From Paenibacillus plantarum (GTDB lineage Bacteria > Bacillota > Bacilli > Paenibacillales > NBRC-103111): 47,265 nt of DNA. Positions 7,684-16,736 of the stretch are shown piece by piece. Position numbers and translations under genes: made by a program. The notes under the pieces were generated by a model. The model was not told the origin of the DNA. It saw only the letters and a list, made by a program, of their open reading frames with translations, and did no database searches. The number at the start of each line of letters is the position of its first letter. The first letter of the stretch is position 1. The stretch spans positions 1 to 47,265 of the forward strand of contig NZ_WHNY01000089.1 in NCBI RefSeq assembly GCF_013141695.1. The letters run 5' to 3'.

Positions 7684-10146
7684 ATGGCGATAGATCATGT
7701 TACGAAAAAAACACTTCAACGAGCCTCCTTGGAAATGAGTCTCAAACCGTTCAAAAGCCTGGATCCTTCCGCGATTGACGAGGTTTGTACAGAGGCGCTG
7801 CGCCAATGGCAGCCGCTGTTGGAAATGGCCGAGGTGGCATCCATGCTGCTATGGGTATCAGATGGCAGTGAAATCCTGACTTGGAAGGGGGAGATGGATG
7901 TTCGTTTTGAATGGGCGAGATACATTGGGTTTGCGAATGAGGAAATGTTCGGTCATGTCACGGATAACAAGGACCCTCATATTGCTCGTCCCTACACCAG
8001 TGAGCCTGTTGCCTTCACTTATGGTGATCTCAAACGAGTAATTGAGTCATTCAAACGGATCGCTGCGGAGAAGTTTGGTGTCAGGCTGGAGGTTGGTGCT
8101 ACTTTCGATGCGGGGCCGGAATTTGCTTATTCCGATTTTAAATATAAGGATCACCCGGAAATTAATCGGGCTGAGATCGGCGGTAAGTACGTTTCGCTCA
8201 GAACACACTATACCGTCGTGTGCAGTTGGTCGAAGTTGAAGGGGGATTCCGTGAGTTATGCGGCGTATCCCAATGGCATTCCGGAGGATTTACCCTTCGG
8301 TGAATTTCTAGGAAAACAGTGTGCTAGTTATTTGCCTTCACTCGGCTTTGATTATATTTGGTTTTCGAATGGGTTTGCGCTTTCATATTTTCCTTGGACC
8401 TATCTAGGAGCTAACTATAATGGGACACAATTAGCGATTGCAGATTACGAGGAAGTTACAACCAAGATACTTTCATTTTGGGATGCTTTCAAGCTGGAAT
8501 GTCCAGATATTCGAACAGAAATAAGAGGAACGAACTACGGGACTGGAATGGATTTGGCCAAAGATTACGTGCCGATGCAAAACCTGTACGACAAGGGTTA
8601 TCTGACGTATCCACCTCCGAACTCCCCGTGGGGAGCGTTGAATTACGATTTTGGACTCGAAATCACAGGTTACTTGTCACGGATTGCGGAGCTTCCGAAG
8701 GATACCTATATGTACCGTTTTTATGCGAATGATCCATGGTTCTGGCAAAATCCATGGTTCGACTACTATGATCGGGAGCCACACGATATTTATTGCCCGC
8801 TAGCAGCGGCAAGGGTGAATGCAGAGGGAGGTGTAGAGCCGCCTGGCGTCGTGCAAATTCTAACGATTGATACCGAATACGGGGAACTGCAAGCGGAAAG
8901 CGCATCTGAAATTATTCCCCACATTCGTAAAGCGCTCAAAGATGCACCTGATCAGGTCGGTGTAGTCACCTGGCTATATCCATTTCGTGAGCTTCATGAA
9001 ATGCTGCAAGCAGATCGGAATACGACGGGCCGCGTGTTCTTTCACGATTGGTTTATTCGCAATGCGATCAATGAAGGAATGCCACTGAACACCGTGTTGG
9101 GGACCGATACCTTTCGGTCAATGACTGCCAAGGCCAAGGACAAGTTAAAAGGCACCGTGTTATTGAGTTCTACAGCGGGATTAACGAGGAATTTGATCGA
9201 GGAGATTGAAGCACTTGTAACCGATGGTGCTCAGGTTTTGCTTTATGGGGACGTGTTGGAGCCATTATTATTGGAAATACTTCAATTGCAGAGGGTGCAG
9301 CCTTTAGAAGGTGATTTTGATCTGAGCATTTCACTTGCGCAGGATGAGAATGGAGAGCAGGTATCTTCGCATAAGCTTAGACACCGTGCTGATATTGGAG
9401 ATGGCGGGTTGAGCTTAACGCTCCAGGATAACGCAGATTCGAGTACAACTGTACATGCCGTAGCTGTGCAAAATGGAGAGGAACGCGCCTTTGCTGTAAC
9501 ACGATGCGACGCGGATTGGAAGGGCGGAAGAATCGGTTGGTTGCACGGATCTTTACCATTCCAGCCTGCTGGAGTCACGCATCTGCCGATTCGGCAAGAG
9601 GCAGAATGGTATGATTCTTCGGTATTATTGCGTTATATGCTGCAGCCATATGGTTATCATTTGGTACAGAAGAAGCAAACAACCGAATCGCAATCGGCGT
9701 TAACTTTCATCTCGCGTCATGAGAACGCGTTCTGGTTCACGGGTTGTAAGCAGAATACGACAGTTCAATTGCAAATCGGCCTTCCAGAAGGTGTTCCGTT
9801 ATTTCCAGGACAATCGGTTCTGCTAGGAAGCGACACTGGAGTGTACGCATTAGACCGTACTTTCCATGAGGAATGCCGTATCGTGGTTTCGCAAAAGCAG
9901 CAATCAAGTGTGCTTTGCCGAGAAAATTCGGTTTTCCCGATGCTGAATCGTCAGCCTAGGCGCAATCTGACCGTATGGCATTTGAAAGATGCCAATCTCA
10001 CGTTGTTTCCACCGGTTGAAGCTATTGCTGCTGGGATCGTAGTAGTCAGAGTAAACGAGAAAGAGTTTCTCGATCTTACGGATGCTTGCCAAGGGGATCG
10101 CATTTATCTAGAGGGAATAACAGGTCGAATAGATCTACTTTGGTAA
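7684..10146 (+). CDS. Protein of unknown function, 820 residues, locus 1 (possible glycoside-hydrolase-like)
   Basis: I do not recognise this family. There is no signal peptide, so it is probably cytoplasmic. The N-terminal 450 residues alternate beta-like and helical segments with many aromatic and acidic residues at strand ends (WVSDGSEIL, EVGATFDAGPEF, FDYIWFSNGF, TEIRGTNYGTG, LTIDTEYGEL), which resembles a TIM-barrel carbohydrate enzyme. The remainder looks beta-rich. Its place as last gene of an importer operon suggests it acts on the imported sugar. An in-frame ATG at 7675 abuts the Shine-Dalgarno (GAGGAG, 7669-7674); the ATG at 7684 is spaced nine bases from it and is preferred. Enzyme activity is inference. 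Confidence 0.85.
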   Translation: MAIDHVTKKTLQRASLEMSLKPFKSLDPSAIDEVCTEALRQWQPLLEMAEVASMLLWVSDGSEILTWKGEMDVRFEWARYIGFANEEMFGHVTDNKDPHIARPYTSEPVAFTYGDLKRVIESFKRIAAEKFGVRLEVGATFDAGPEFAYSDFKYKDHPEINRAEIGGKYVSLRTHYTVVCSWSKLKGDSVSYAAYPNGIPEDLPFGEFLGKQCASYLPSLGFDYIWFSNGFALSYFPWTYLGANYNGTQLAIADYEEVTTKILSFWDAFKLECPDIRTEIRGTNYGTGMDLAKDYVPMQNLYDKGYLTYPPPNSPWGALNYDFGLEITGYLSRIAELPKDTYMYRFYANDPWFWQNPWFDYYDREPHDIYCPLAAARVNAEGGVEPPGVVQILTIDTEYGELQAESASEIIPHIRKALKDAPDQVGVVTWLYPFRELHEMLQADRNTTGRVFFHDWFIRNAINEGMPLNTVLGTDTFRSMTAKAKDKLKGTVLLSSTAGLTRNLIEEIEALVTDGAQVLLYGDVLEPLLLEILQLQRVQPLEGDFDLSISLAQDENGEQVSSHKLRHRADIGDGGLSLTLQDNADSSTTVHAVAVQNGEERAFAVTRCDADWKGGRIGWLHGSLPFQPAGVTHLPIRQEAEWYDSSVLLRYMLQPYGYHLVQKKQTTESQSALTFISRHENAFWFTGCKQNTTVQLQIGLPEGVPLFPGQSVLLGSDTGVYALDRTFHEECRIVVSQKQQSSVLCRENSVFPMLNRQPRRNLTVWHLKDANLTLFPPVEAIAAGIVVVRVNEKEFLDLTDACQGDRIYLEGITGRIDLLW

Positions 10147-10191
10147 GTGTAAAAAGGGGAAGACGAGCCATGGTTAGGTCTCTATTTCCAA

Positions 10192-10378
10192 TTAAATGTA
10201 AAATAGCCATCTAAATTTGTCCGATTCAGTGCTCGAGATGGATTAACTGGAAATTGTACAGCAAATTACTCCATATTCACTCGGAATCGCGAAATTGCTT
10301 AAAATTAGCTGCAGGTTCTCCATCTATTGTTCAAATTTGGCGCAAATGTAGCAGATTAGCTGTAGTTTTTACAGGTAA
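10192..10378. repeat. Four-box 187-bp intergenic element, copy A
   Basis: Four 23-bp boxes start at 10192, 10243, 10305 and 10356 (steps 51, 62, 51). Each begins TTARMTG-like and ends CATCTAA, CAGCAAA, CATCTAT or CAGGTAA. Spacers are 28, 39 and 28 bp. The copy begins 46 bp after the stop codon of the 820-residue gene and ends 38 bp before the terminator hairpin, filling most of the 10147-10458 gap. The spacer sequences do not match those of copies B and C, although box 4 matches copy B box 4 at 22 of 23 positions. Confidence 0.85.
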
Positions 10379-10415
10379 TTTGCTACAGCACAACCAGCTA
10401 CTTCCGGAACCAATA

Positions 10416-10458
10416 AAGCCCCCAACCTGAAGCAATTACTTCGAGTTAGGGGCTTTTT
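10416..10458 (+). terminator. Terminator shared by convergent genes at 10146 and 10459
   Basis: Stem AAGCCCC / GGGGCTT with inner pairs AAC/GTT and GAAG/CTTC, loop CAATTA, then a run of five T. The A-rich 5' flank may let it also serve the leftward lrgB gene. Confidence 0.75.
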
Positions 10459-11151
10459 CTAACGAAACCACCAATAAATCGGCACAAACAATACCGATGT
10501 TATAATCCCCGCAGCGCCCATGGCAAAGCCGCTCATGCTGCCTTCAAGCTCCGAATCCTTCAGCAGTCGTGCTGTTCCGATGCCATGCGCAGCGGTACCC
10601 ACCGCGATGCCGATGGATATGGCATCATGGAAACCAAGCCAAGTCAACAGCCTTTTGCCGATCATGCTCCCGAACAAGCCCGTGAGCACCGTCAGTACGG
10701 CGGTTAGTTCCGGCAAGCCGCCCAGATGGCGCGAGATTTCCAAGGCAATCGGCGAGCTGACGGATTTCGGCAGCATGCTGAGCAGAATCTCGCGGCTTCC
10801 GCCGAGCAAGCCAACAAGAGCGGCGGCGCTGGCAATGGCGGTCAATGACCCTAAAGCCACGGCTGTCAGAATGCCGGCGATGTACTTTTTGATCAAGCCG
10901 GCGTTCTTGTACAACGGAACGCCGAGAGCCACAGTAGCTGGACCTAAGAGCAGCGTGAGTACATCACCGCCTACTTTGTAGGCGGCATAAGGGATGTGGA
11001 AGCTCAGCAGCACCAAGATGATGAAACCTGAGCAGACAAAAAGCGGATGCAGCCACCGCCAACGCTTGTGAATATGCTGCGCAGCCGTGTAGGTTACAAC
11101 ACTAAGCGCGATACCAAACATCGGGTTCATTAACCAATCGGAGGTGTTCAT
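10459..11151 (-). CDS. lrgB: LrgB/CidB family membrane protein
   Basis: Polytopic membrane protein of 230 residues, the usual family length, with about seven hydrophobic segments and the conserved GTAAHGIGTARLL and LPKSVSSPIA stretches. LrgAB-type pairs were first linked to murein hydrolase control in Staphylococcus; the B. subtilis pair PftAB transports pyruvate. The start overlaps the lrgA stop (ATGA), so the two are translationally coupled. The gene lies downstream of a kinase/regulator pair on the same strand with no terminator seen between, so it may be co-transcribed with it. lrgB versus cidB cannot be separated from sequence alone. Confidence 0.9.
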   Translation of the reverse strand: MNTSDWLMNPMFGIALSVVTYTAAQHIHKRWRWLHPLFVCSGFIILVLLSFHIPYAAYKVGGDVLTLLLGPATVALGVPLYKNAGLIKKYIAGILTAVALGSLTAIASAAALVGLLGGSREILLSMLPKSVSSPIALEISRHLGGLPELTAVLTVLTGLFGSMIGKRLLTWLGFHDAISIGIAVGTAAHGIGTARLLKDSELEGSMSGFAMGAAGIITSVLFVPIYWWFR

Positions 11152-11546
11152 TTCATCCCACCTTCAACTGTCTTTTGCCCATTTGCACCAGTAGGCATCC
11201 GATGCTCTTTATCTTCGCGACGCTGTAGTTTCGAAGTCACAAAGCCTGTGATAACAAGCACGAACACAGAACTCCCCATAACGCCAACCCCGATCGATAA
11301 CCAATTTGCCCCAATCAGAGGGAAGAATGCCATGGTTCCCACAACAAAGGGCAGAAAAAATAGCATCATATGGCCTGTGAACCAATTCGCCGTCGTTTCC
11401 ACCCATTCTAACTTAATGAGTTTGGCAAATAGCGCGATGGTAAAAAGAATAAGCCCAATCACGTTGCCGGGAAGCGGGATGTGAAAGCTCGTTTGAAGCC
11501 AAATGCCAATGAGGTTAAAAGCAAGTAAAATCGCGAGTCCTAGCAT
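11148..11546 (-). CDS. lrgA: LrgA/CidA family holin-like membrane protein
   Basis: Small membrane protein, 132 residues, four transmembrane helices, with the family signature IPLPGNVIGLILF near residues 23-35 and a charged C-terminal tail. It pairs with LrgB. A perfect AGGAGGT lies just upstream on the minus strand. The gap to the upstream kinase stop is 54 bp with no hairpin, which supports joint transcription with that gene. Confidence 0.92.
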   Translation of the reverse strand: MLGLAILLAFNLIGIWLQTSFHIPLPGNVIGLILFTIALFAKLIKLEWVETTANWFTGHMMLFFLPFVVGTMAFFPLIGANWLSIGVGVMGSSVFVLVITGFVTSKLQRREDKEHRMPTGANGQKTVEGGMK

Positions 11547-11600
11547 AAGGACCTCCTGTCTGTCGTCTTCGTCTGTTTTCTGAAGTGGTTGGGGAATACT

Positions 11601-13409
11601 CTACCGCGCAGGCATGCGTATCCGCACGATCGTCCCTTCACCCGGTTGACTTTCTATGTCAATCCCATACGGATCTCCGAAGTAGAAGACGATACGATCA
11701 TGTACATTTTTGATGCCAATATGTGTTTCATCGAGTGTATCTGAAGGTTGCGCAAGCCGATTTCGCAGCTGGCCAAGCTGGATTTGATCCATACCAACTC
11801 CATTATCCTTGATCTGGATCAATAAGTCATCCCCTGATATCTCGGAAGATACTTCCAATAATCCTGCTTGACTGCTCCGTTCCAGTCCATGCACAAAGGC
11901 ATTCTCGATTAGCGGCTGCAATGAAAAATGCAAAACCTGCAGAGTCTCACTATTCACCGAGAGTTCCTCGCGATACTGAATTTTATCCCCGAAGCGCAGC
12001 TGTTGAATTTTTACGTACAGGCGAATGTGGATCAATTCTTCTTGCAAGGTAACCGTTTCTTTCCCCGTTTGGATATGAATACGGAACAAGCGGCCTAGGA
12101 TACCGACCATTTCACCGACATCTCGTTGTCCGCTGATGATCGCCTTCATCTGAATCGTTTCCAGCACATTGGCCAGAAAATGCGGATTGATCTGACTTTT
12201 CAAAGCGCCATATTGTGCGACTTTTTGCTGTGCTTTGGCCATGGAGGAACGTTCAATATAGTTCTGCAAGTCTTCTAGCATTTTGCGGATACCTTGATAC
12301 AACACGCCGAACTCATCCTGCCGATTCGAGTTAAGATCGACATCGAAATTGCCTAAGCCAACCATTTTCACCTTACGGCTCAGGAGAATAATAGGTTTCG
12401 TCACGCGCGCGGATAAAATGAACATGAATAATACCGCAGTTCCTAGGGATAGGAAGGCTAGTGCTAATATGATTTTGATCAAAATCTCGGCTTGCTTCGT
12501 CATTTCTTTCTCATCGATGGATTGAATGACCTTCCAGCCCGAATAAGGCGAGGTCACGAAGTTAATGTACGAATTGGCCCCGGCAAAATACGCGTAAAAG
12601 CTCCCATTTTCAGCATGCAAAACGGTCTGAAGCTTCTGACTCTCTAACGTGATCGGCACATTGGCATTCGCAGTCGACCTTTCGGAATTATAAATACTTG
12701 CACCCTGACTATCTATAATGGTGAAGTTGCGTTTACTCGTCTCGGACAATTTCAATATTTCGCGCAAAGAATCCAATCGAATATCGATGAGCATAACCCC
12801 GAGTGGCTGCTTACTTCCTACCTTATTAATGACTCTTGCTATCGAAATAACGGGATCCTTGGCATTCACACGATGGAAGGGGAGGTGCGTTCCGAACAGG
12901 ACGATGCCACCTTTACTTTGCTGTGTCTGCAAGTACCAATCCTCATGGGTGAAATCCTCGACATCGTAATCCGAGCGATTGAAATTAGCCGAGTAAAAGA
13001 CACGAGAACCTGCGTAAATTTGCACGCTGTCCACATTTTTAATCGTCATTTCGATGGAACTGACAAAGTGTTCAATGGTGTTCCCATATTGGATACGTTG
13101 ATCATTACTGTTCTCATCGCCATCCGCAACCCAGTGCTCCAAGGCATTCTGCAGTTGCCCATCCATTTGCGCGTTAAGCGTTCCTTTCTCGATACTCTGT
13201 AAATATTGGTCGATGTTGAAGGACAGATTCGTGAGAATCAGGTTCGAGGAGCTCTGGTACTCATTTTTGACGGCTTGGATAGAAAAGAAATAGATAATGA
13301 CCGAGATAATCAATAAGGGAACGGTGATAATTAGGATCATAAGTACGAATATTTGATGGTTCACATGCTTCATCCGGTATTGCTGCGAAAGCCGCTGCCA
13401 TGCATTCAA
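11601..13409 (-). CDS. YesM-like sensor histidine kinase (locus 2)
   Basis: Membrane kinase of 602 residues. There is a transmembrane segment at about 20-42 and a long extracellular Cache-like sensor region that includes the strand motif GVMLIDIRLDSL. A second transmembrane segment lies near residues 310-330, followed by HAMP and the catalytic part. The phosphoacceptor motif is INPHFLANV with His at about 410; Ala-Asn replaces the commoner Tyr-Asn. The N box (ENAFVHG) and G1 box (IKDNGVGMD) are present. The start is a TTG at 13409, seven bases after GGGGGTGG and only four bases after the regulator stop, so regulator and kinase form one operon in that order. Confidence 0.9.
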   Translation of the reverse strand: MNAWQRLSQQYRMKHVNHQIFVLMILIITVPLLIISVIIYFFSIQAVKNEYQSSSNLILTNLSFNIDQYLQSIEKGTLNAQMDGQLQNALEHWVADGDENSNDQRIQYGNTIEHFVSSIEMTIKNVDSVQIYAGSRVFYSANFNRSDYDVEDFTHEDWYLQTQQSKGGIVLFGTHLPFHRVNAKDPVISIARVINKVGSKQPLGVMLIDIRLDSLREILKLSETSKRNFTIIDSQGASIYNSERSTANANVPITLESQKLQTVLHAENGSFYAYFAGANSYINFVTSPYSGWKVIQSIDEKEMTKQAEILIKIILALAFLSLGTAVLFMFILSARVTKPIILLSRKVKMVGLGNFDVDLNSNRQDEFGVLYQGIRKMLEDLQNYIERSSMAKAQQKVAQYGALKSQINPHFLANVLETIQMKAIISGQRDVGEMVGILGRLFRIHIQTGKETVTLQEELIHIRLYVKIQQLRFGDKIQYREELSVNSETLQVLHFSLQPLIENAFVHGLERSSQAGLLEVSSEISGDDLLIQIKDNGVGMDQIQLGQLRNRLAQPSDTLDETHIGIKNVHDRIVFYFGDPYGIDIESQPGEGTIVRIRMPAR

Positions 13410-13413
13410 ACGT

Positions 13414-15033
13414 CTACCACCCCCATTTCTTCCGATAGTCGGATGGCGTCATATTGGTAATGCTTCGGAAGGTTTTGACGAAATGCTTGTAGCTTTTATA
13501 CCCGCACATCGTGCACACATCCGTCACCAAGTACTCTGGCTTCTTCAAGCATTCTTGCGCATAGTGGATGCGAATTTCGGTTACAAACCTCATGTAGTTC
13601 TTATCTAGTTTTCTTTTGAAAATACGGCTTAAATACGATGGATTATAGAAGAAACGATCTGCTACCATTTGCAGCGTAATATCTTGGTCGATATGCTCTT
13701 TAATATAAGCTTCAATATGTTCAAAAATAAGCACATCCTGGTGATTCGTTGAAGAGAACTCATCTCGGTATACTGCGCTGACTTGCACCATCCAAGCTGC
13801 TAGCCAGTTGAATAGGGCATCAATCGTTGGGAAATCATCGACACACGTAAGCTTTAGCAGTTTTTCACTGTAGACGCCTTCGACAGGAATGCCATTCCGG
13901 TGGGCGAATCGAACGGTGGTGGAGATGATTTCTTGAATGAAAGCGAATCCACGATCCATTGAAGTGTGGGGCAGATGTATGCGCAAGTCATGTGCGAGTC
14001 GTTGCATCAGCTGCTCGATATCCGTAGGATTAGCGCTTTCAAGAGAGGCAATGATACGGTTCTTATCCGCTTCTTCAAGAAGTAAACGTGAATCTTTGGC
14101 ACGAGTCGGTGACTCATTGGCTGCGATCGGAAAGAAGATCTGTCGCTTGTCCTGATAGTAGCGTTGATATAGCGCTTGATCCGTTAGACGAAGCAACTGT
14201 GTTAATTGCGAGCTATCTGTCGTCCTTTTGCCAATAGCCATGAAAACGTTGGAATCGCAAGCTCGAAGTGAGACATGATCGGTATCGTACGAACTTAGTT
14301 GATCATCCAATACCGCTACAGCATGGCATTTGGTTTTATCTATATATAAGAATAGTTGTATGGGAATACTGGAGCTAGACATCGTGTCTAAAGTCGTCCG
14401 AATGATGCGTTCAGCGTGTTGTTGGAACTCTTTTCTTTCGATAGTTTGAGAGGGATTTGAAGGTAACCAGGTTACCACAAAAGGTTGATACCAAATCGAC
14501 AAATGATCGAAATCATTGAGTTGTTGGCGTACGCCTTCCTCCCAAGCTGCATGCTCGTCCTCGAGTAAAAATTTGACTAGCTGGTTGCTTTTATAGCTTT
14601 TGTTTTCGTTGGCTTGTTGTTCTAAATCGATACGTTGGGTCCGTTCATTTCGCCTTTGTTTAAGTGTCGCCATACAGCTAAGAATAGTTGCAAAGCTTTC
14701 TTCATATTCCAGTGGCTTTAACAGAAAGGCATGAACGCCGCCAAGACGAATCGCCTTTTGGGCATATTCAAAATCATTGAAACCAGTCAAAATAATAAAG
14801 AGGGTATCCGGGAGTGTCGCTCGAATGTGTTCAATCATCTGAAGTCCGTCCATTTCGGGCATGCGTATATCGGTAATGATCAGATCAGGTTGCTCATGTA
14901 TCGCTGTGAGCCAGCCTTCCTTGCCATTCTCAGCTTCAACAATCATAGTGACACCAAGCGCTGTCCAGTCAAAATAGTGCTGCAAGCCAGCTCTGATTAG
15001 AGGTTCATCCTCGACAATTAGTAGTTTATACAT
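13414..15033 (-). CDS. YesN-like response regulator, REC plus AraC domain (locus 2)
   Basis: Transcription regulator of 539 residues. The receiver domain has VEDEP, Asp55 in IITDIRMPEMDG and LLKP with the conserved Lys. The C-terminal AraC domain has helix-turn-helix motifs MVADRFFYNPSYLSRIFKR and TDVCTMCGYKSYKHFVKTFR. A GGGGGAA site precedes the ATG. It is divergent from the importer at 15256-18475, which it most likely controls through the 222-bp shared upstream region. The gene order, regulator before kinase, is the reverse of loci 1 and 3. Confidence 0.92.
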   Translation of the reverse strand: MYKLLIVEDEPLIRAGLQHYFDWTALGVTMIVEAENGKEGWLTAIHEQPDLIITDIRMPEMDGLQMIEHIRATLPDTLFIILTGFNDFEYAQKAIRLGGVHAFLLKPLEYEESFATILSCMATLKQRRNERTQRIDLEQQANENKSYKSNQLVKFLLEDEHAAWEEGVRQQLNDFDHLSIWYQPFVVTWLPSNPSQTIERKEFQQHAERIIRTTLDTMSSSSIPIQLFLYIDKTKCHAVAVLDDQLSSYDTDHVSLRACDSNVFMAIGKRTTDSSQLTQLLRLTDQALYQRYYQDKRQIFFPIAANESPTRAKDSRLLLEEADKNRIIASLESANPTDIEQLMQRLAHDLRIHLPHTSMDRGFAFIQEIISTTVRFAHRNGIPVEGVYSEKLLKLTCVDDFPTIDALFNWLAAWMVQVSAVYRDEFSSTNHQDVLIFEHIEAYIKEHIDQDITLQMVADRFFYNPSYLSRIFKRKLDKNYMRFVTEIRIHYAQECLKKPEYLVTDVCTMCGYKSYKHFVKTFRSITNMTPSDYRKKWGW

Positions 15034-15162
15034 GAAGTTCCCCCAGCTTGTTAGGACTTGAAACCGTGCGGTAATTCAAGTATAACATTAAAATTATCGG
15101 AAATGAGGCTCTCATTTGCTAGAAAACGAACAGGTCAGAATACGACTATGAATGTAAAGATA

Positions 15163-15177
15163 CGGGGATTCTCCCCG
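15163..15177. promoter_or_regulatory. Inverted repeat in the divergent locus 2 control region
   Basis: CGGGGA-TTC-TCCCCG is a perfect 6-bp inverted repeat between the divergent regulator and binding-protein genes, 79 bp upstream of the latter. It may be an operator; no function can be shown from sequence. The 20-bp motif of locus 1 is absent from this 222-bp region. Confidence 0.35.
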
Positions 15178-15255
15178 ATTTCAATATCACGTATGCTTAG
15201 TGCACGGAATGAAACGAAGCACGTTTATTCCACAAACAATAACGGGGGTGCTCAA

Positions 15256-16656
15256 ATGAGGGCTATGAAAAAAGGATTAATGACATTGATCGGCGTTGCT
15301 CTTGTCGGGTCGCAGTTAGTTGCATGTACCAATTCATCTACGAATACACCAGCGAACACAGCCACGAGTACTGCCGAGAGTAAAACAGTATCACCAAGTC
15401 CGGTGGCTGCGAAGCCAGTCGAAATTACGTGGTGGAACTTCCCGAACTTTCAACCGCTGGATGGGGAAGTTGGGAAATATGAGAAGCAGATTATTGCAGC
15501 TTTTAACAAGAAGCATCCAGAAATTAAAGTCAATCTAGAGATGATTACCTTTGAAGGTGGTCCGCAAAAGCTGAACGTTGCCATCGCTTCGAACTCGGCG
15601 CCAGATGTGATTTATGATGCTCCGGGACGTATTATCGACTGGGGGAAGAAGAAGTTACTCGCTCCGCTGAATGACATCGTTACCGAAGAAGTAAAGAAAG
15701 ATATTACGCCTGCGCTATGGAAGCAATCCATGGTTGGCGATCAGATTTATATGTATCCGATTAATACGGCGCCTTTCATGATGGCCGTGAATAAGACGGT
15801 ATTCGAGAAAATTGGTGCTCTTGATTTGCTACCGCTAAGTCGCCCTGATCGGACGTGGACAGTAGCTGAATATGAGAAAGCGCTTCAAGCTGTGAAAGAG
15901 AAAGCACCGGAGATTATTCCAACGGGCTTCTTCGCGAAAAGTACAGCTGGTGATCAAGGGACTCGCGCCTATATTGCCAACTTAGGGGTATCAAGATTCT
16001 TGAGTGAAGATAACTCCAAAGTAGCTATTAATACGGACAATGCTGCGAAAGCATTGGATTGGGTAGCTAAGGCCACGAAGGATAAAATCAGTGTGTCCGG
16101 TTCTGCTTCCTTGGCAGCAGCGGATGTTAACGATTTATTCTTGCAAGGTAAATTAGCCTTTACACTCAACTATTCAGCTGTACTTAAAGCTCAGAACGTT
16201 CCGCTCAAAAAGGTGCAATTCGAAGATATTCTGCTGCCATTCCCGACATTAGATGGATCTAAGCCTAAGCTTGAGCCGTATTTGGGCGGTATGGCCGTGT
16301 TTAACAATGGAAACGTAGACAAGATTACGGCAGCTAAGAAGCTAGTTGATTTTATCGCGAATGATCCCGAATATGCGAAGAAGAATTTGATTCAAACTGG
16401 TGGATTATCAGCACGTACGTCGATTACCGGTCTTTATAGCGATGCCGAATATAAATATGCAGAAACAGCTCGTCAATTCATCACGGATGCACCGACAATT
16501 GCTGATGGTTATGCGGAAATTCGTACATTCTGGTTCCCGGAATTGCAACGTGTGTTAACAGGCACAGCAACCGGCAAGGAAGCCTTGGATAGCTTTGCAA
16601 CCAAAGCGAACGAGGCCATTGCGAAAGCGAAGAAAGAGCAAGCAGCTTCTAAATAA
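15256..16656 (+). CDS. Sugar-binding lipoprotein of CUT1 importer (locus 2)
   Basis: Binding protein of 466 residues. A basic N-terminus (MRAMKKG), hydrophobic core and lipobox LVAC are followed by a Ser/Thr/Asn/Pro linker and a family 1 binding-protein body that starts EITWWNFPNF, with KQIIAAFNKKHPEIKV. Sequence upstream of 15256 stays open to 15058, but only the ATG at 15256 has a Shine-Dalgarno (GGGGGTG, 15244-15250) and places the signal peptide at the N-terminus. A terminator hairpin follows before the permeases. The substrate is not known. Confidence 0.92.
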   Translation: MRAMKKGLMTLIGVALVGSQLVACTNSSTNTPANTATSTAESKTVSPSPVAAKPVEITWWNFPNFQPLDGEVGKYEKQIIAAFNKKHPEIKVNLEMITFEGGPQKLNVAIASNSAPDVIYDAPGRIIDWGKKKLLAPLNDIVTEEVKKDITPALWKQSMVGDQIYMYPINTAPFMMAVNKTVFEKIGALDLLPLSRPDRTWTVAEYEKALQAVKEKAPEIIPTGFFAKSTAGDQGTRAYIANLGVSRFLSEDNSKVAINTDNAAKALDWVAKATKDKISVSGSASLAAADVNDLFLQGKLAFTLNYSAVLKAQNVPLKKVQFEDILLPFPTLDGSKPKLEPYLGGMAVFNNGNVDKITAAKKLVDFIANDPEYAKKNLIQTGGLSARTSITGLYSDAEYKYAETARQFITDAPTIADGYAEIRTFWFPELQRVLTGTATGKEALDSFATKANEAIAKAKKEQAASK

Positions 16657-16676
16657 GCACGAGGAATGTCCACTGG

Positions 16677-16706
16677 GAGTAGAGTGCGATTGTACTCTAC
16701 TCTTTT
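16677..16706 (+). terminator. Terminator/attenuator between locus 2 binding protein and permeases
   Basis: Stem GAGTAGAGT / ACTCTACTC with an eight-base loop (16677-16702), followed by TTTT. It would favour high binding-protein mRNA over permease mRNA. Confidence 0.75.
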
Positions 16707-16736
16707 CATCTCAAAAAAGAAAGGGAGGGAAGAAAC

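Noticed and set aside
10192..10378. Mobile MITE interpretation of the four-box element
   Set aside because: No target-site duplications are visible at the ends of any copy, and spacers differ far more than boxes, unlike copies of a recently moved element. Not excluded as an ancient origin.
11601..13409. HFLAN instead of HFLYN at the kinase phosphoacceptor as a sign of inactivity
   Set aside because: The His, the surrounding INPHFL residues and the ATP-binding boxes are intact; the change is likely tolerated.
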